Part shown: one piece after another, positions 1 through 11,234 of the stretch
Numbering within the stretch: position 1 is the first letter of the stretch
Layout: each line of letters begins with the position of its first letter
Source of the DNA: Paraphaeosphaeria minitans
Taxonomy: Eukaryota; Ascomycota; Dothideomycetes; Pleosporales; Didymosphaeriaceae
DNA length: 64,000 nucleotides
NCBI GenBank assembly: GCA_015832175.1
Contig: WJXW01000001.1
Coordinates: 2,046,001 to 2,110,000, forward strand
Direction: 5' to 3'
Program-made: the position numbers and the translations under genes
The notes under the pieces: model-generated
What the model was told of the DNA's origin: nothing
Databases searched by the model: none
The model's input: the letters and a program-made list of their open reading frames with translations, nothing else

Positions 1-525
1 CGCCCTAAGAAGGCAAGACGTGATGGCTGCGGCCATGCTAGGTCTGGCTTTGCTCAGCTCTTTCGCCACAAATATTGTCATCTCCCACAGCTCATTCCTG
101 TTCTGGGCAGTTGTAGCTGCGGCCACGATAAGAGAAGAGAGCTTTGATAGGGCGGAGTCAGCCATTTCCCGTGCACCATATAGGACGTCGTTCTTGAGAC
201 TTGCCACGGCTCCGTTCAGCTGTTTATCGTATTCGGAGTCCCTCCATGTAGTTTGAGCATTTTCTGCCGCGGAGTATGTGTAGAGAGCCCGAATACTGTA
301 GTCTGCCGAGTCGGTGTCACTGATCGGAGGAAGCGGTTTGAGAGAATTGACACTGGAAGTCGAGCGAGCGGATAGAGATCGGCCCACCACACGCTTGAGG
401 CGTGTCCAGCGGCAATTCTTCTCATGTTGCTGCACCGCGCCGGAGACTGCCGCTGAATCCGGGAACTCCAGTGCCAAGGTGTTCTGTGTATAGCTATCCA
501 AGTTCGGATAGCCGATCGTCGCCAT
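1..525 (-). CDS. Partial hypothetical protein, N-terminal 175 codons
   Basis: An uninterrupted frame starts at the ATG at 525 and runs leftward off the window edge, so only the first 175 residues are visible. The N-terminus (MATIGYPNLDSY) is not a signal peptide. A basic, Ser-rich stretch lies near residues 40-60. After it comes a run rich in Ala, Leu, Glu and Lys (roughly residues 75-170) that is likely helical, with no predicted membrane span. Codon use and the absence of stops over 525 bases support a real gene. I do not recognise the family and assign no function. Introns cannot be excluded, but none is needed inside the visible part. Confidence 0.6.
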   Translation of the reverse strand, partial: MATIGYPNLDSYTQNTLALEFPDSAAVSGAVQQHEKNCRWTRLKRVVGRSLSARSTSSVNSLKPLPPISDTDSADYSIRALYTYSAAENAQTTWRDSEYDKQLNGAVASLKNDVLYGAREMADSALSKLSSLIVAAATTAQNRNELWEMTIFVAKELSKARPSMAAAITSCLLRA

Positions 526-1822
526 AAGACTCGATGTGCGTGGCGGAAGGGCTAATGTGTGGCGGTATGAAGGTGGACAAGGTTGAGAGAAGGAGGGCAA
601 TTCTCCTGGGAGGGAGCCTGTCTGCTCCATGATACTTTCTGGTTTGAAAGAAAAGATGTTTCGTTCCCTGTGGTGATATCGTAGGAAGACGGCACGACAG
701 TGACAAAATAAGAGGAATTGTACCGGGCCATTCAGAAGCTTGCGGCATCTTGCTTTTACCATGGCTGTACACGACAAACCAGATCAATAACTACAGTAAA
801 AGCTGTGTGGACTCACCAATCATCGCTTTCGTGCTGTCTGTCACCTTGGGCCATCAAACGAGCGGCGGACCAGCAAACGCGCTGGATGCACGCGGCTCAC
901 CGCTCGCATCCGTGTGCTACCCGATAGTGTCAAATGCTTGTGTAAGAGCACTGTGTCCTACTAAGATATTGTTTTCGCATTCTCACACCAAGCTGGACGT
1001 CGAAAGTCATCGAGGATGAACACTTGAGTACCGTCAGCATCACGCCATGCTCAAAGCAGACTAGCGCATCATTCCGCTTGTACCATATGTAGTGTCAAAC
1101 TCCAGGGCTCCAGCGGGCTCGGGAGGTAATCTAGAAGTCCAGGACTGCTAATTGCATGTGGTCACACCAGACGCCAAGTACAATTCCATATCCGGCTCCA
1201 TCAGCATGCCCAGTAACGAGCCGCAGCGCGACGTTTGGCAATAATGATGTTCTACGACCGGAACGCTCTGTATCCGCGAACGCCCTCGCCCTGGATGATT
1301 CGACCGCTAAGCGAAACCTCTCCGCTCACAACGAGACTATGACATTGCTTCCCAACCCGAGGGAGCACTTACAGAAGGGCCTACAGCCGTCATTTCGGAT
1401 ACCAGAGCTTCCGAGGTTGCATGTTTCGAAACATCATTTCCTCTTTCAGATGTGTTTCCTAATCGGCAGAACTTGGTAGTCTCGTTCCATGCTCGACCAT
1501 TTCTTTCAGGAATAGCCGAATCATTATAGTTCGCGTAGGACTGTGAGCAGCATTTCTGAATTGTCATGAGGCAGAGCAAAGGGGAGGGGTTCAGCGATCG
1601 CACGGGAACGAACGCTTCCGCCCGTGCTTCGCCCTTCCGCAAGATGGAGGCGATAGGTACCTATGGGAGACATCGATCAGGTTGGCGTGGGCTGGCTGAA
1701 AAGACAAACGACATATAAAGACGAGCGATCATGAACGTCCCTATCCTTCACACAAGCCTCAGACGAACATTTGCTCTACTCCTTCCAAATCGACGTCCAT
1801 CATCCACGCAAATTCATTCGAT
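526..1822. other. Intergenic region upstream of the lsdA-like gene
   Basis: I see no convincing gene here. Short open frames exist on both strands (for example 1156-1479 and 1337-1642) but they overlap one another and lack recognisable motifs. The right end holds the promoter and 5' leader of the ferritin-domain gene. The left end holds the promoter of the truncated gene that starts at 525. Confidence 0.6.
1714..1719 (+). promoter_or_regulatory. TATA-box-like element of the lsdA-like gene
   Basis: TATAAA lies 104 bases before the ATG at 1823. It is followed by a C/T-rich leader and a run of CATC/CGAC motifs typical of fungal 5' leaders. Position and sequence fit a TATA box; this is not proven. 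Confidence 0.5.
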
Positions 1823-2847
1823 ATGAAGTTCATCTACGCCGCCTCTGTCTTGTTGGCAACATGCTCCGCGCACCCTACTAAGCGTATCACCCAGGCGCCG
1901 TCGATGCTTAACATCACTGATGCAGACATTCTTCAATATGCGCTCACACTGGAGCATCTTGGTAAGTCCTCGTATCTATACCATTCGTACCAACAGCTGC
2001 TCATCGTTTACAGAGGACAAGTTCTACCGCGAGGGTCTCGCCAATTTCACCCTTGAGGATTTCAAGAAGTCTGGCTTCAACGAAGTTTTGTACAAGAACC
2101 TCAAGGAGGTATCCTACGACGAGACTACTCATGTCTCCTTTCTTACCCAAGCACTCACAGGTAGGCATCAGTACCATCTTGCATTGTCCCTTGCTGACGC
2201 ATGCAGCTGCCAACGCAACCCCAGTTGCAGAATGCACCTACGCCTTCGGCGTGACAGACGTGCACTCTTTCCTAGCGACAGCTTCCATCCTCGAAGGCGT
2301 CGGTGTCTCCGCATACCTCGGCGCCGCAGCCTCCGTCATGGAGAAGCTGTACCTCACCGCCGCGGGCTCTATCCTCACTGTTGAGGCCCGCCACTCCGCA
2401 TACCTGCGCAAAGCAAACAAGCAGTCGCCTTCCCCGCAGGCTTTCGACACCCCACTCACGCTCGACCAAGTATACACTCTCGCAGCACCGTTCATCGTCT
2501 CCTGCCCGGAGAGCAACGGCATGCTACCCGTCAAGGCTTTCCCGATGCTGAGCGTTACGCCTGAGGCTGACTGTATCGCTACGAACAAGACGATCGTGCT
2601 ACAGACTAAGGAACCTGTGGCTGTTGAGTACAACGAGAAGTTTTACGCTGCATGGATCAGCGTGACGGGGCCGACTTTCGTGGAAGCAAAGCTCGAGAGT
2701 GGCAATAAGTTCTCAACCGAGGTACCGGTTGGCTTCCACGGACAGAGCTATGTCGTCATCACGAAGAAGGAGGGCAGTGTGACTGATGACGACGTCATTG
2801 CAGGCCCGGCTGCTCTGGAGGTGCTGGGTGCTAATGGAGAGAAATAA
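1823..2847 (+). CDS. lsdA: Secreted ferritin-like domain protein, LsdA/Rds1 type
   Basis: Three exons (1823-1961, 2014-2160, 2207-2847) with introns of 52 and 46 bp give 308 residues. Residues 1-17 form a signal peptide. The mature protein then matches the fungal LsdA/Rds1 family, which has a ferritin-like fold (PF13668 type). It shows the family's EHLEDKFYREGL helix, the YDETTHVSFLTQAL helix, and a PVAECTYAFGVTDVHSFLATA segment. In ferritin-like proteins Glu and His in such helices can bind metal, but iron binding in this family is not established. In Aspergillus the homologue is a late-sexual-development protein, and S. pombe rds1 is stress-responsive. The C-terminal part (about residues 190-308) is a beta-rich tail. 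A TATA box lies about 100 bp upstream. The downstream neighbour is convergent and unrelated. Confidence 0.9.
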
Positions 2848-3144
2848 ATGTGAGCTGGATATCATGTGCAATGGAAGCTCTCAGTAGGGAAATCAATCTC
2901 AAAAGAATACAACAAAATGTACCTCAAATGATTTCATGCATTCAGCAGATGAACAAAGTGACATTCCGGTTGTGATATATACTCCACCACCGCATTGCAG
3001 ATCAAATCGAGCTGCTCATCGACGAATATTGCGATATAGAACCCACAATCAGAAATATATCCCATGATCCATGCACCAATTCATTTGCCTGCTTGCAGAA
3101 AACAGGCAATCGCTTGATCTGCACAAGACAAGGGCGCGGGAAGA

Positions 3145-3890
3145 TTAGCGGTTGCACTTTTCTCCAGGCTTGTGGCCGGTGCCGTTGTCACCGTGCTCAC
3201 ACTTCTCATTGAGAGGGTGCCATGTGCAACCCCACCTGATGTACTTGTACTTGGTTGTATCGAACTCGGTGTCGTTTCCCTGGCTTGCTTTGGGGGCTAC
3301 TACGCTCTCGACATACTCGGCGTGTCCGTCCTTTGGATCACACTTGTGTCTATGATGGTGTTAGCAAACCTATATGAACAATCTAATCTTTGACCGCCGA
3401 CTTACCGAGACTCGTAGAAGAAGCACACGTACTCCGGCGGTCGGCTCTCTGGTCCCGGGTTAGAGTAGCCCAAGTGAGAATCAACGTGGGCTTTCGTGAT
3501 GATGTTCTCACGCTGATCGTCCTTGCCAACACCGTCAATCTCGTTGCACCAGGATGAGCCAGCGGTCTCGTTGAACTCGGCCTTCATGATGACGGCCTTT
3601 CCCGCGCTCTTCTTTGTCTGATGGCCACCGAAGACCCATTCCTTGACTGCCTCGCGCTTGAAGAGGGCCTTGGTGGCGGGATCGATGTTCTACAGTCCTT
3701 CAGCATTGAAATTAAACGCAAGCTATGGTGCGCAACCACTTACCGGGATGAACGGGATTGGCCGAGGCGCACGCGCGACTTCATTCGCCCGGTGTTCGAC
3801 ACGGCGAACTTGGAGGCCTGCAGAGGTCGGAGATGCCATCACACCGACGATCAGCGTCACCGAGGACAGGAAGAGGGCGTGAAACTTCAT
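3145..3890 (-). CDS. Small secreted cysteine-containing protein (211 aa), effector-like
   Basis: Three exons on the minus strand (3744-3890, 3406-3689, 3145-3349) with introns of 54 and 56 bp give 211 residues. A signal peptide covers about residues 1-20 (MKFHALFLSSVTLIVGVMA). A basic stretch with VRRVEHR follows and could be a Kex2-processed propeptide. The mature part has six cysteines, in contexts SSWCNE, EYVCFF, HKCDPK, WGCTWH, EKCEH and EKCNR, enough for three disulfides. The C-terminus is Gly/Lys-rich. No enzyme motif is visible and I do not recognise the family. Size, secretion and even cysteine number resemble fungal effector candidates; that role is inference. A weak TATA-like CATATAGC sits near 4006-4012. 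Confidence 0.8.
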
Positions 3891-5611
3891 GGCGATGGAA
3901 GGAACTGAGTCGTTCGAGAACGCGGGTTCTTGAGGCAGTGCAACTAAGCAGTAATTGTCACCAAGGTCGAGGTGAGGGTAAATTCCTGGCGACGGGGTGC
4001 GAGTCCATATAGCTGGGCGGGATAAAGCTTTGGTATGTGCGACGGCGCTAGTGCTCAAGCGTAGAGGTGAACGAAGGCGTGGGCCAGCTTAAGATCCAAA
4101 CAGATGACGAGTCGCCCTGGAGGCAACAGTCTAAAGGTTTCCCCGGGTAGTTTGAGAAATGACGCATAGTCCCTGGGCTGCGATGCAGCAGGATCTCACC
4201 TAATTTCGAGAACCTGTTCCCTTTGCGCAGGACAATACTCATGTGCGAATGAGAGAACGTGCAACGGCCCGGCCTTCCTTTGGAATTTGAATGCGTTTGT
4301 CTGTAGACCTTTTTGTAAAGACTTCCGTCACAAGCTCGGAGCATTATCCGTGAAACAGACAAGGTAAACAAGAAGCAAGAAATGTCAAACATGGAAACAA
4401 ATAGGACTCAAACCCAATCGAATGTTTGCAGATCTTACTCCGCGGCCTAAATACCAACTGTGATGAATCAATGGTAGGTGTGTCGGAATCCTCGAGTGAT
4501 ATGTCATACCAGCACGCAGTGAACATTCATCTATTTTGCCGAGCCTCAAATTGTGGCATCTTAGCAATTATAACGCATTTTTGCGAACTTCAAAGCTCAG
4601 TCTCTGAAAACTCGAACTGGATTCATGGTCATTTTGTCCATCAGTTGTCCGCATCTCGTTCTGACAGGTCATGTTAATGCTATTATGTTAGTGAAACACT
4701 TTCGATGCAAAAAGGACATCCCTTTTACTCGTAAAGACTGTCTTCATATCCGCTGGCTAGGTAACGTGACTGCAGTCAAATATCTTTTCCACATTGACGC
4801 AAAGGTCGACGACACAAAGTTTTAGGCACATACTAAGCGCCTCATTGTCCCCAGTTTGCCCTTTCCATGCATTGGATTCCGAGACGGGGAACAACGATCC
4901 GATTTGTCGGAATTTTAACCCTTGATCCAGTGGCCTACATGCAGTACCTTCCCTCAGCTGGTTGACGACATATACATATGTATACCACAGACAAGCCTCT
5001 TTTGTGGGCTTGGGGAGACTGAATAGTGGTACTGAGGCAAGGGAGTGCATGAGCATAGCCATCATATGGGGCTAGACTGGGCAATTTGGTGACCCAAAGA
5101 ACTGTTGGCAATATTCGGAACCGCAATCGAGTGGGATCAAGGTCCCAATGCCCATGGGAAATTGTGTTGACGAGCATGGTAGACAAGCGGTAAAATCGTG
5201 AACATTTAGACAGTTTCTGGGGTCCATTCACGTAGCGGCAAGACCCCAAACGCGTTCAAGCACAAGTGGAGAAAGTAAAACTTCTTTTAGATTTTCGGGA
5301 AACGGCCTGAAGTTGCCCGAAATCAGAACGATTGGGGCATGTCCTGCACAAGTGGGAACAATGGAATTCTTTGTGCACTGTTCATCGCATGCACAAAACT
5401 TGTAGGTTGAAATCACGCAGTCGAAGAGCACAGCATCTGAAACAATATACTGTAAAACAAGTCACTCGGAAAGCACATCAACCGGTTCACATTATGCTTT
5501 CAAGTAGCACAAAATCTCAAACTCCAAGTTCTTGTATACCTAGGGACCTGTTCAACAGTGATCCCGGTGCCTAATCGCATGCTGCCTCTGAAACAGAGCC
5601 ATTGAACTCTT
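3891..5611. other. Intergenic region, no gene seen
   Basis: About 1.7 kb separates two minus-strand secreted-protein genes. The sequence is moderately AT-rich and the only open frames are short, overlapping and motif-free (for example 4048-4392 and 5332-5574). The left 100-200 bases must carry the promoter of the 211-residue secreted protein. I see no repeat or transposon remnant. Confidence 0.5.
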
Positions 5612-6096
5612 TCAATGTTTCCAGGCCCTGTAGCTGCGAATTTTGTACTCCCCAAACAGCGTACCACTCTGGCCTCCGACCGTCACCTTGTCATTCTTGC
5701 AATTGTCATCGCTGTCTATTCATCAGTACAATCGCATTTCAGTATCCCAAATTAGCGAAGCTCATACCTATAGACGGCGACGAAGAAGCCAGTAGCAAGG
5801 TAGAACCGATTAACCTTGTGGTCCTCGGCGCTGGAGAGTCGGATGCAATCACACCCAGGTGTTTCGGTGAGGCACACCTTGGTAGTGTAGCTGTAGGGGA
5901 GGTTTCCGTTCGCGTCTCGCTCACCCCATTGCATGGCACCGACCTGTTGGAACTTGGCGGCGTCCTTGACCTGCCCACAATCGCGGTTGATGTCCGTCTC
6001 CCAGTAGTGACGAACTTCATCGGGATTGGGGCAAGCTGCACCGCCAAGACAGACGAGCAAGCTGAGGAGAAAGAGGAGTAACGTGTTGAGAAGCAT
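5612..6096 (-). CDS. Small secreted cysteine-rich protein (142 aa)
   Basis: Two exons (5768-6096 and 5612-5711) with a 56-bp intron give 142 residues. The acceptor must be the CAG ending at 5712: the TAG five bases earlier would shift the frame into an immediate stop. I start at the ATG at 6096 because it opens a strong signal peptide (about 22 residues, Leu-rich, MLLNTLLLFLLSLLVCLGG) and a TATA box lies about 100 bp upstream. The mature protein has six cysteines, with one CDC cluster, giving potentially three disulfides. No catalytic motif is visible. The family is not recognised. It may be an effector or surface protein, as its distant neighbour at 3145-3890 may be, but the two share no obvious sequence. 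Confidence 0.78.
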
Positions 6097-6193
6097 TGTG
6101 AGTGATGGGTCCAATGGCGCTGTGAAGGCTCGGTATTATGGAGAAGGTGGGAGTCAATGTAGAGGAACTGAATTGACGAAGAAGATACTCTAC

Positions 6194-6201
6194 GTATTTA
6201 T
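6194..6201 (-). promoter_or_regulatory. TATA box of the 142-aa secreted protein gene
   Basis: On the minus strand the sequence reads TATAAATA, about 98 bases before the ATG at 6096. The spacing matches that seen for the lsdA-like and GH16 genes in this window. Confidence 0.55.
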
Positions 6202-7794
6202 AGGTAGAAGGAAGACCTGATTTTTTGTTATCGATCTTCCTGAGCCTCATGTTTCCGTTTGCATTGCAGATTGCCATTTGCCACACGCCAGTCACCATCT
6301 TTGCGGAGCGTTGGAAGCTCGACCCTCCCAGCAAACGTCACTGGCACTGGGACAATTAAATCGTCAAACAAATCTTGAAGAATTGGCATGCGGACGATTG
6401 ACGAAGCTGAGGCCTTTGGAATCACCCCACTTCTTAGTGCGGATCTTTCACTGACAGCCAACGGTTGCCCCAATTGGAGGGCCTATTTCTGCCCTTCAAT
6501 GGCAGCATTAGTAGGTACCTTATCACCACCGTGATTTGGAAATTACAAGCAAACTAAAAACTGATCCACGCCAGCTACAGTGTCTTGTCGACAATCCAGC
6601 AAATTTGAAGCGACTTGGATGCAAACGAAAGAAACCTGACTGTTATGCAGGTCTGAAATTAAATCCAACGGGAGCGGCCTTCAATCTTCCCAGTGCGATT
6701 GCCAAAAATGGAAGAGCGAAATCGGAACTTTTAACCCCACGTGAGATCAGAATTACTCACATCTTGTCCCAGGGTCGTGTATTATGAGGTTTTCGAGACC
6801 GCTATAAACATTTATGCTATGCTGACCAAATCAAGGCGCCTGGCATATCATTTTCACGAAGCCCTAATTTATCAACTCGAGAGAACTCAGTTGAGGCGCG
6901 ATGGTTGTTCCTCCACCACGTCTTCGCCTCATTTGTACTGAGATGATCAGACCGCATATATCTGGGCTGTGTGCAATGCCATCACTGTTACTTTTTTTTC
7001 TCTCCAGGAGATGCGAGAAATGTCTCTGGAGGGTAGTGGCGAGTTGTTCCAACATGAAGTACCGACTCACGAAATTTCTACATACGACTACTTGTCTGAG
7101 GAAGTCGGGCGTGAAAAGATCTCGGGAAAAGCAGGAGAACCTGATGCAGAGAGGATTTGGGGTCGAGGCGAAAGCTCAGAGAGAGAAGTGTAGCACGAGC
7201 AGGAGGCGCGCGCATAGTGCTCCAGTATGACGACTGAGAACTCAAGTGACGCCGTTGTGAGTCCGTTCCGTAGGAAAATCTGTCTCGACGTAACTACGCT
7301 TGCAACACCTAGCTGGAGATCCCAAAGTTATTTGACAGTTGAGTACAGCCGAGTGATAGCAACGGATATATTTATGCGAGACCACCAATAGGTACCTAAT
7401 CCTTGTACCAGTCATCGCAGCCATGAAAGCGGGGATCCTAGGTTCAAAACACCACCTTCCACCATCACCTTCCACTTCGCCCATTATGATTTATACGGTC
7501 AGTTGATCTCTCCTAGCATCAATGCACCCATGTATGCATATCGCTCCAATGAGATATTGCAACTGTAACAGCCATCAATGTTGACCACCCCAACCGCCGT
7601 TTTAGGAATAGAAACTACATTTTGCCCAATCAGCTGCGCCGGAGAATGCAGCTTCTCCGCTTTGTACCACACGCAGATATAGTGTTTCCCGCTGCAGTTA
7701 ATCAAAGTACGTAAGCTACATATACCTAGGTCGAGATTAAAGTCACCAAACTTGTCAACGGCCAACCTTAGTCTCCTCAAATCTTCTCGTCACT
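6202..7794. other. Intergenic region between divergent genes
   Basis: This stretch separates the minus-strand secreted protein from the plus-strand P450 and must hold both promoters. No complete gene is visible. One odd spot is a perfect-looking 3' splice site (T-run, then CTCTCCAG, ending at 7008) followed by an acidic open frame to a stop near 7193. No upstream exon can be matched to it. Confidence 0.5.
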
Positions 7795-9498
7795 ATGGCC
7801 CTCATCGACCATGTCCTTGGAGCGGTATCACTCCTTACTCTACTTCTTTTAGTTGTATATGTCGTTAATCAGACCCGTAAATACTATCGCCTTAGTCGAT
7901 TCAAAGGTCCCTTCAGTACGGGCTGGTGCGAAATACCCCATATCTATGCAATGGTCACCTATCGGTCACATCTATGGTACAAGGAAGTCACGGATCGCTA
8001 TGGTCAGTATATCGGAACCTCAGTCTAATGGACAATCATCACCAAGCTTGTCTACTTGGATTGTATCTGAGATGCTACTGCTAGGTTCTATTGCGAGAAT
8101 TGGGCCAAATGATCTCATCACATCCTCGCCAGAGCTGATTACGCATATGAGCGCAGTTCGCTCGCCGTACTCGCGTGCAGCATGGTATAATCGCTCGTCT
8201 CGGATTGAACCTGGCCGAGACCACATATTCAGCCAAGTCGACGAAGAGAAACATACAAAGCGTCGCCAGCAGATGGCAGCCGGGGTACGATCTCCTGCTC
8301 CTGGCTCGTTCACTCCGCTAAAATCTATAGTACTCTGGCAAGGAGAACACGGAACTTGAACCCACCATTGATAAATACATTGACCAGTACATCTCCCTGA
8401 TTCGCCAAAAGTACTTGTCCACCGTCGCACAGCACAGGGTCATGGACTTCGCTCGCAAGACTCAATACCTCACTTTGGACGTCATCAGCGACATCGGCTT
8501 CGGACAGGCTTTCGGCGATCTAGCCAACGACACTGATGTGGATTCTTACCTTGAATCGACGGACAGAGTAATGTCTTCCCTCACCTTTGTGTGTGCCAGC
8601 GGTCTACTACGCTTTCTCCAATGGCCCCCGCTCGCACGATTCATGGGCCCGAAAGAGGGGAGTGAAAACGGCTTTGGCAAGGTCATGGCCACGGCGCGAC
8701 GACTTATAGACGAACGGCTACAGTCCGAGACTAAGAGTAAATCGGACATGCTAGCTGCATTCATGCGACATGGATTGACTCGCGAAGACCTCTTCACCGA
8801 GGCGTGGTTGCAGATCCTTGCTGGAAGCGAAACCACTGCGACTGCGATTCGTGGTACCATGTTGTATCTAATTTCGAATCCCCGGGTCTACACAAAGCTT
8901 CAGCGGGAGATTGATAATACAGTGGCAGCAGGTCTGGCGCCCGGTATCGTCTCGGATGTGATTGCGAGGGATTTGGTGTACCTACAAGCTGTGCTTCGCG
9001 AGGGCTTCCGCATGCGCCCTCCAATTACGGACATCGTCCCCAAGACAGTTCCCAAAGGCGGAGATACTGTCGCCGTGGATGGCAAGACCGTCTTTCTCCC
9101 TGGCGGCACCCACGTGGGATACTCGGTGAACGGGCTACACAGCAGGAAAGACATATTCGGTGAGGATGCCGATCTGTTCCGCCCGGAGCGTTGGATAGCG
9201 GATTCAAGCAACAAGAGGGTCCATCAGGTAGAGGAGATGAAGAAGACTACAGAGCTGATCTTTGGGTACGGGAAGTATCAGTGTCTCGGCAAGAACATCG
9301 CTTGGATGGAATATAGCAAGGCTATCTTCGAGGTATGGATCGTTGTCAAGTGCATAATGGACTTAGCTGACTGGTGTTTAGCTGCTACGCTACTTCGACT
9401 TTGCTCTTGCAAGACCGCAAGACACGGTCATGGAACGTAACCACATTGGTATATTCTCAGCTCTGGAGCAATGGGTGATCATCATGGAGCGTGAATAG
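7795..9498 (+). CDS. Cytochrome P450 monooxygenase, pisatin-demethylase-like
   Basis: Four exons (7795-8002, 8085-8284, 8331-9332, 9382-9498) give 508 residues, the usual length for a microsomal fungal P450. An N-terminal membrane anchor spans about residues 8-28 and is followed by a basic stop-transfer patch. The I-helix oxygen-activation motif AGSETT is at 300-305. The K-helix ExxR (EGFR) is at 360-363. The heme-binding loop FGYGKYQCLG starts at F447, with the heme-thiolate Cys at 454. The segment MAAGYSGKEN, spanning the second intron, fits a C-helix region. The overall pattern resembles the pisatin demethylase/benzoate hydroxylase-like fungal CYP clans. The substrate cannot be told from sequence. 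No polyketide synthase, NRPS or other cluster enzyme lies next to it, so it does not look like part of a backbone-gene cluster. Confidence 0.95.
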
Positions 9499-9698
9499 AG
9501 TAATCGATGTGGAGAAACAAGAAAATCAAGACGTAGGCTGTAGGCCATGTGCCAACACAGCATATTGGTACAACATTGGATGTCTGCCTCAAAGATTTTC
9601 TCTTTGACCTAGGACCGCAAAGGAGTTCTATCATACTATTGGATAATTCTTTTGTCTTCACGGTTATAAGTATGCTGAGATCGTCGCCACGAGGATCC

Positions 9699-9950
9699 CT
9701 AGCTGACTACATGCTGATTCATATCATCCTCAATAGCTGAAGAACATCTCAAAACGGATGCACCTGTGTACGCCCCTTCAAAGCAGCTGAAATAACCAAG
9801 TTTCCCTACCACGAGTTGGCAGCAGGCTGGCTCCGTGTTGTCGGTGTAAGCTTGAGCTGGTTTGTCGTCTGCTCGCTTGAGTCGACTTGGTTCGAGGGAG
9901 ACGGTGGCAGCAAGTGCGATCACTGTAGTCAAGGGTGTTGCGAGATGCAT
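9699..9950 (-). CDS. Very small secreted protein (83 aa), 3' end uncertain
   Basis: The single frame from the ATG at 9950 encodes a signal peptide (MHLATPLTTVIALAATVSL), then a basic KR site (residues 25-26) that could be a processing point. A short mature part has four cysteines, two of them adjacent (ACCQLV). The frame ends at 9699. A weak GT donor inside the last third could instead lead to another exon, so the C-terminus is uncertain. Function unknown. The gene faces away from the P450 stop about 200 bases to its left, so the two are convergent. Confidence 0.5.
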   Translation of the reverse strand: MHLATPLTTVIALAATVSLEPSRLKRADDKPAQAYTDNTEPACCQLVVGKLGYFSCFEGAYTGASVLRCSSAIEDDMNQHVVS

Positions 9951-11234
9951 TTCCAGACAAGGTATTAGAGACTGAGTATCTCTCTACTCAAGTAGTGTAG
10001 GAAGTTTGTATCGGAATATTGAGTCTGATTCTGACGAGCGGCGAGGGATGTAGCTCAGAAGTGGTGTGCAATCGGTAGAGTATTTATGCTCCCTAGGGGC
10101 TCTTGAATTGGAAGATCGAAGCAGCCGAACTTGGAACTGAGAGCTCTTAGATCCGTGTATCCTTCATCGTGTCACAACTTTTGCTTGTTTCCGACTGAAC
10201 AAACTACTGGCCATGTTCCTTTGGAGTGTAAACGCCATGGAACATATGGCAAGGGAGATGTACTTCAGCCGCGAGGTGGATTTAATTGAACCTCTGAAGC
10301 CGTTAGTCTACTTCTATGGGTGGCAGACGTAAAGGAATGACAACTCCCAAGTCATCGGTTGTACTAGGAAATCCCTCAAAGGACGAGATACAGTGATTCA
10401 CCCCTATCTCGAATGGTTGCAGGGCAGACTCGGAAGGCGGACCGTAAGCCATGTATGACCACGTCGCATTGATAAATTAATAACTCGGACGATGTTGTCA
10501 GTAAAACAAACCCGATTCTGGCCTAGGCAGTACAGCGTATCAAGGATGACGCACAATTGGGAGCTTCCCGGCGGTCGAACAGAGCCCGCCACCGCAGCAT
10601 AACATAGCTAGCAAGAACGCACTACAGTGCCGAGAGCTAGGTATAGAAGAACCACAGTGCAAGACGGGAGCCAAAAACATAGGAATGCAAAGGGATGGAG
10701 ATCGAGGGAGCAAAAAAAGCAAAAAATGATGGATATTCCGTTACCGGGAATCGCTAGTCATTGTTAGATGAAGATCTTGCGTAGTTCGAACTGGCGCAAC
10801 TTACAACCCGGCTCTCGTCGGAGGCTGACATTTGCTAGGAAGCTCATGAAAGCGACGGATGCTAGCCGATCTGGGTTGGATTAGACACTTGTCTGGTGGT
10901 GATGGAACAGATCCAACACTTACACACCATAACGGATTTCGTTGGAAAAATGAGTGTTTTTATTAATATATATGGGCTCCTTTTTTCTTGCCCAGCACGA
11001 AATATGGCGTGTCATCCTTCACAGATCGTTGCGGGGCTTTGTGGTGCTAACGGAATGCTGGGTGACTCGGAACCAGCGCTAAATGCGGGGCATCGATGCC
11101 TGCGCTAGCCGATGCATGTGAACTCGAGCCTCGCGCAGCCAACGTGACTACGCGTGTCGCGCGTCTCTGCTACCTGTAGGTAGCCGACGCGTTCCCCCCG
11201 CAAACCGTCCTGCCTCAACACGCCTGCAACCACC
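9951..11234. other. Intergenic region, no gene seen
   Basis: About 1.3 kb separates divergent genes. I find only short motif-free frames, a few A-runs near 10710-10730, and no repeat. It presumably holds the promoters of the small secreted protein on the left and the 549-residue protein on the right. Confidence 0.5.

Noticed and set aside
10030..10110. tRNA-like D-arm pattern (GATGTAGCTCAG... GGTAGAG)
   Set aside because: The anticodon arm, T-arm and acceptor pairing cannot be formed; it is a chance resemblance.
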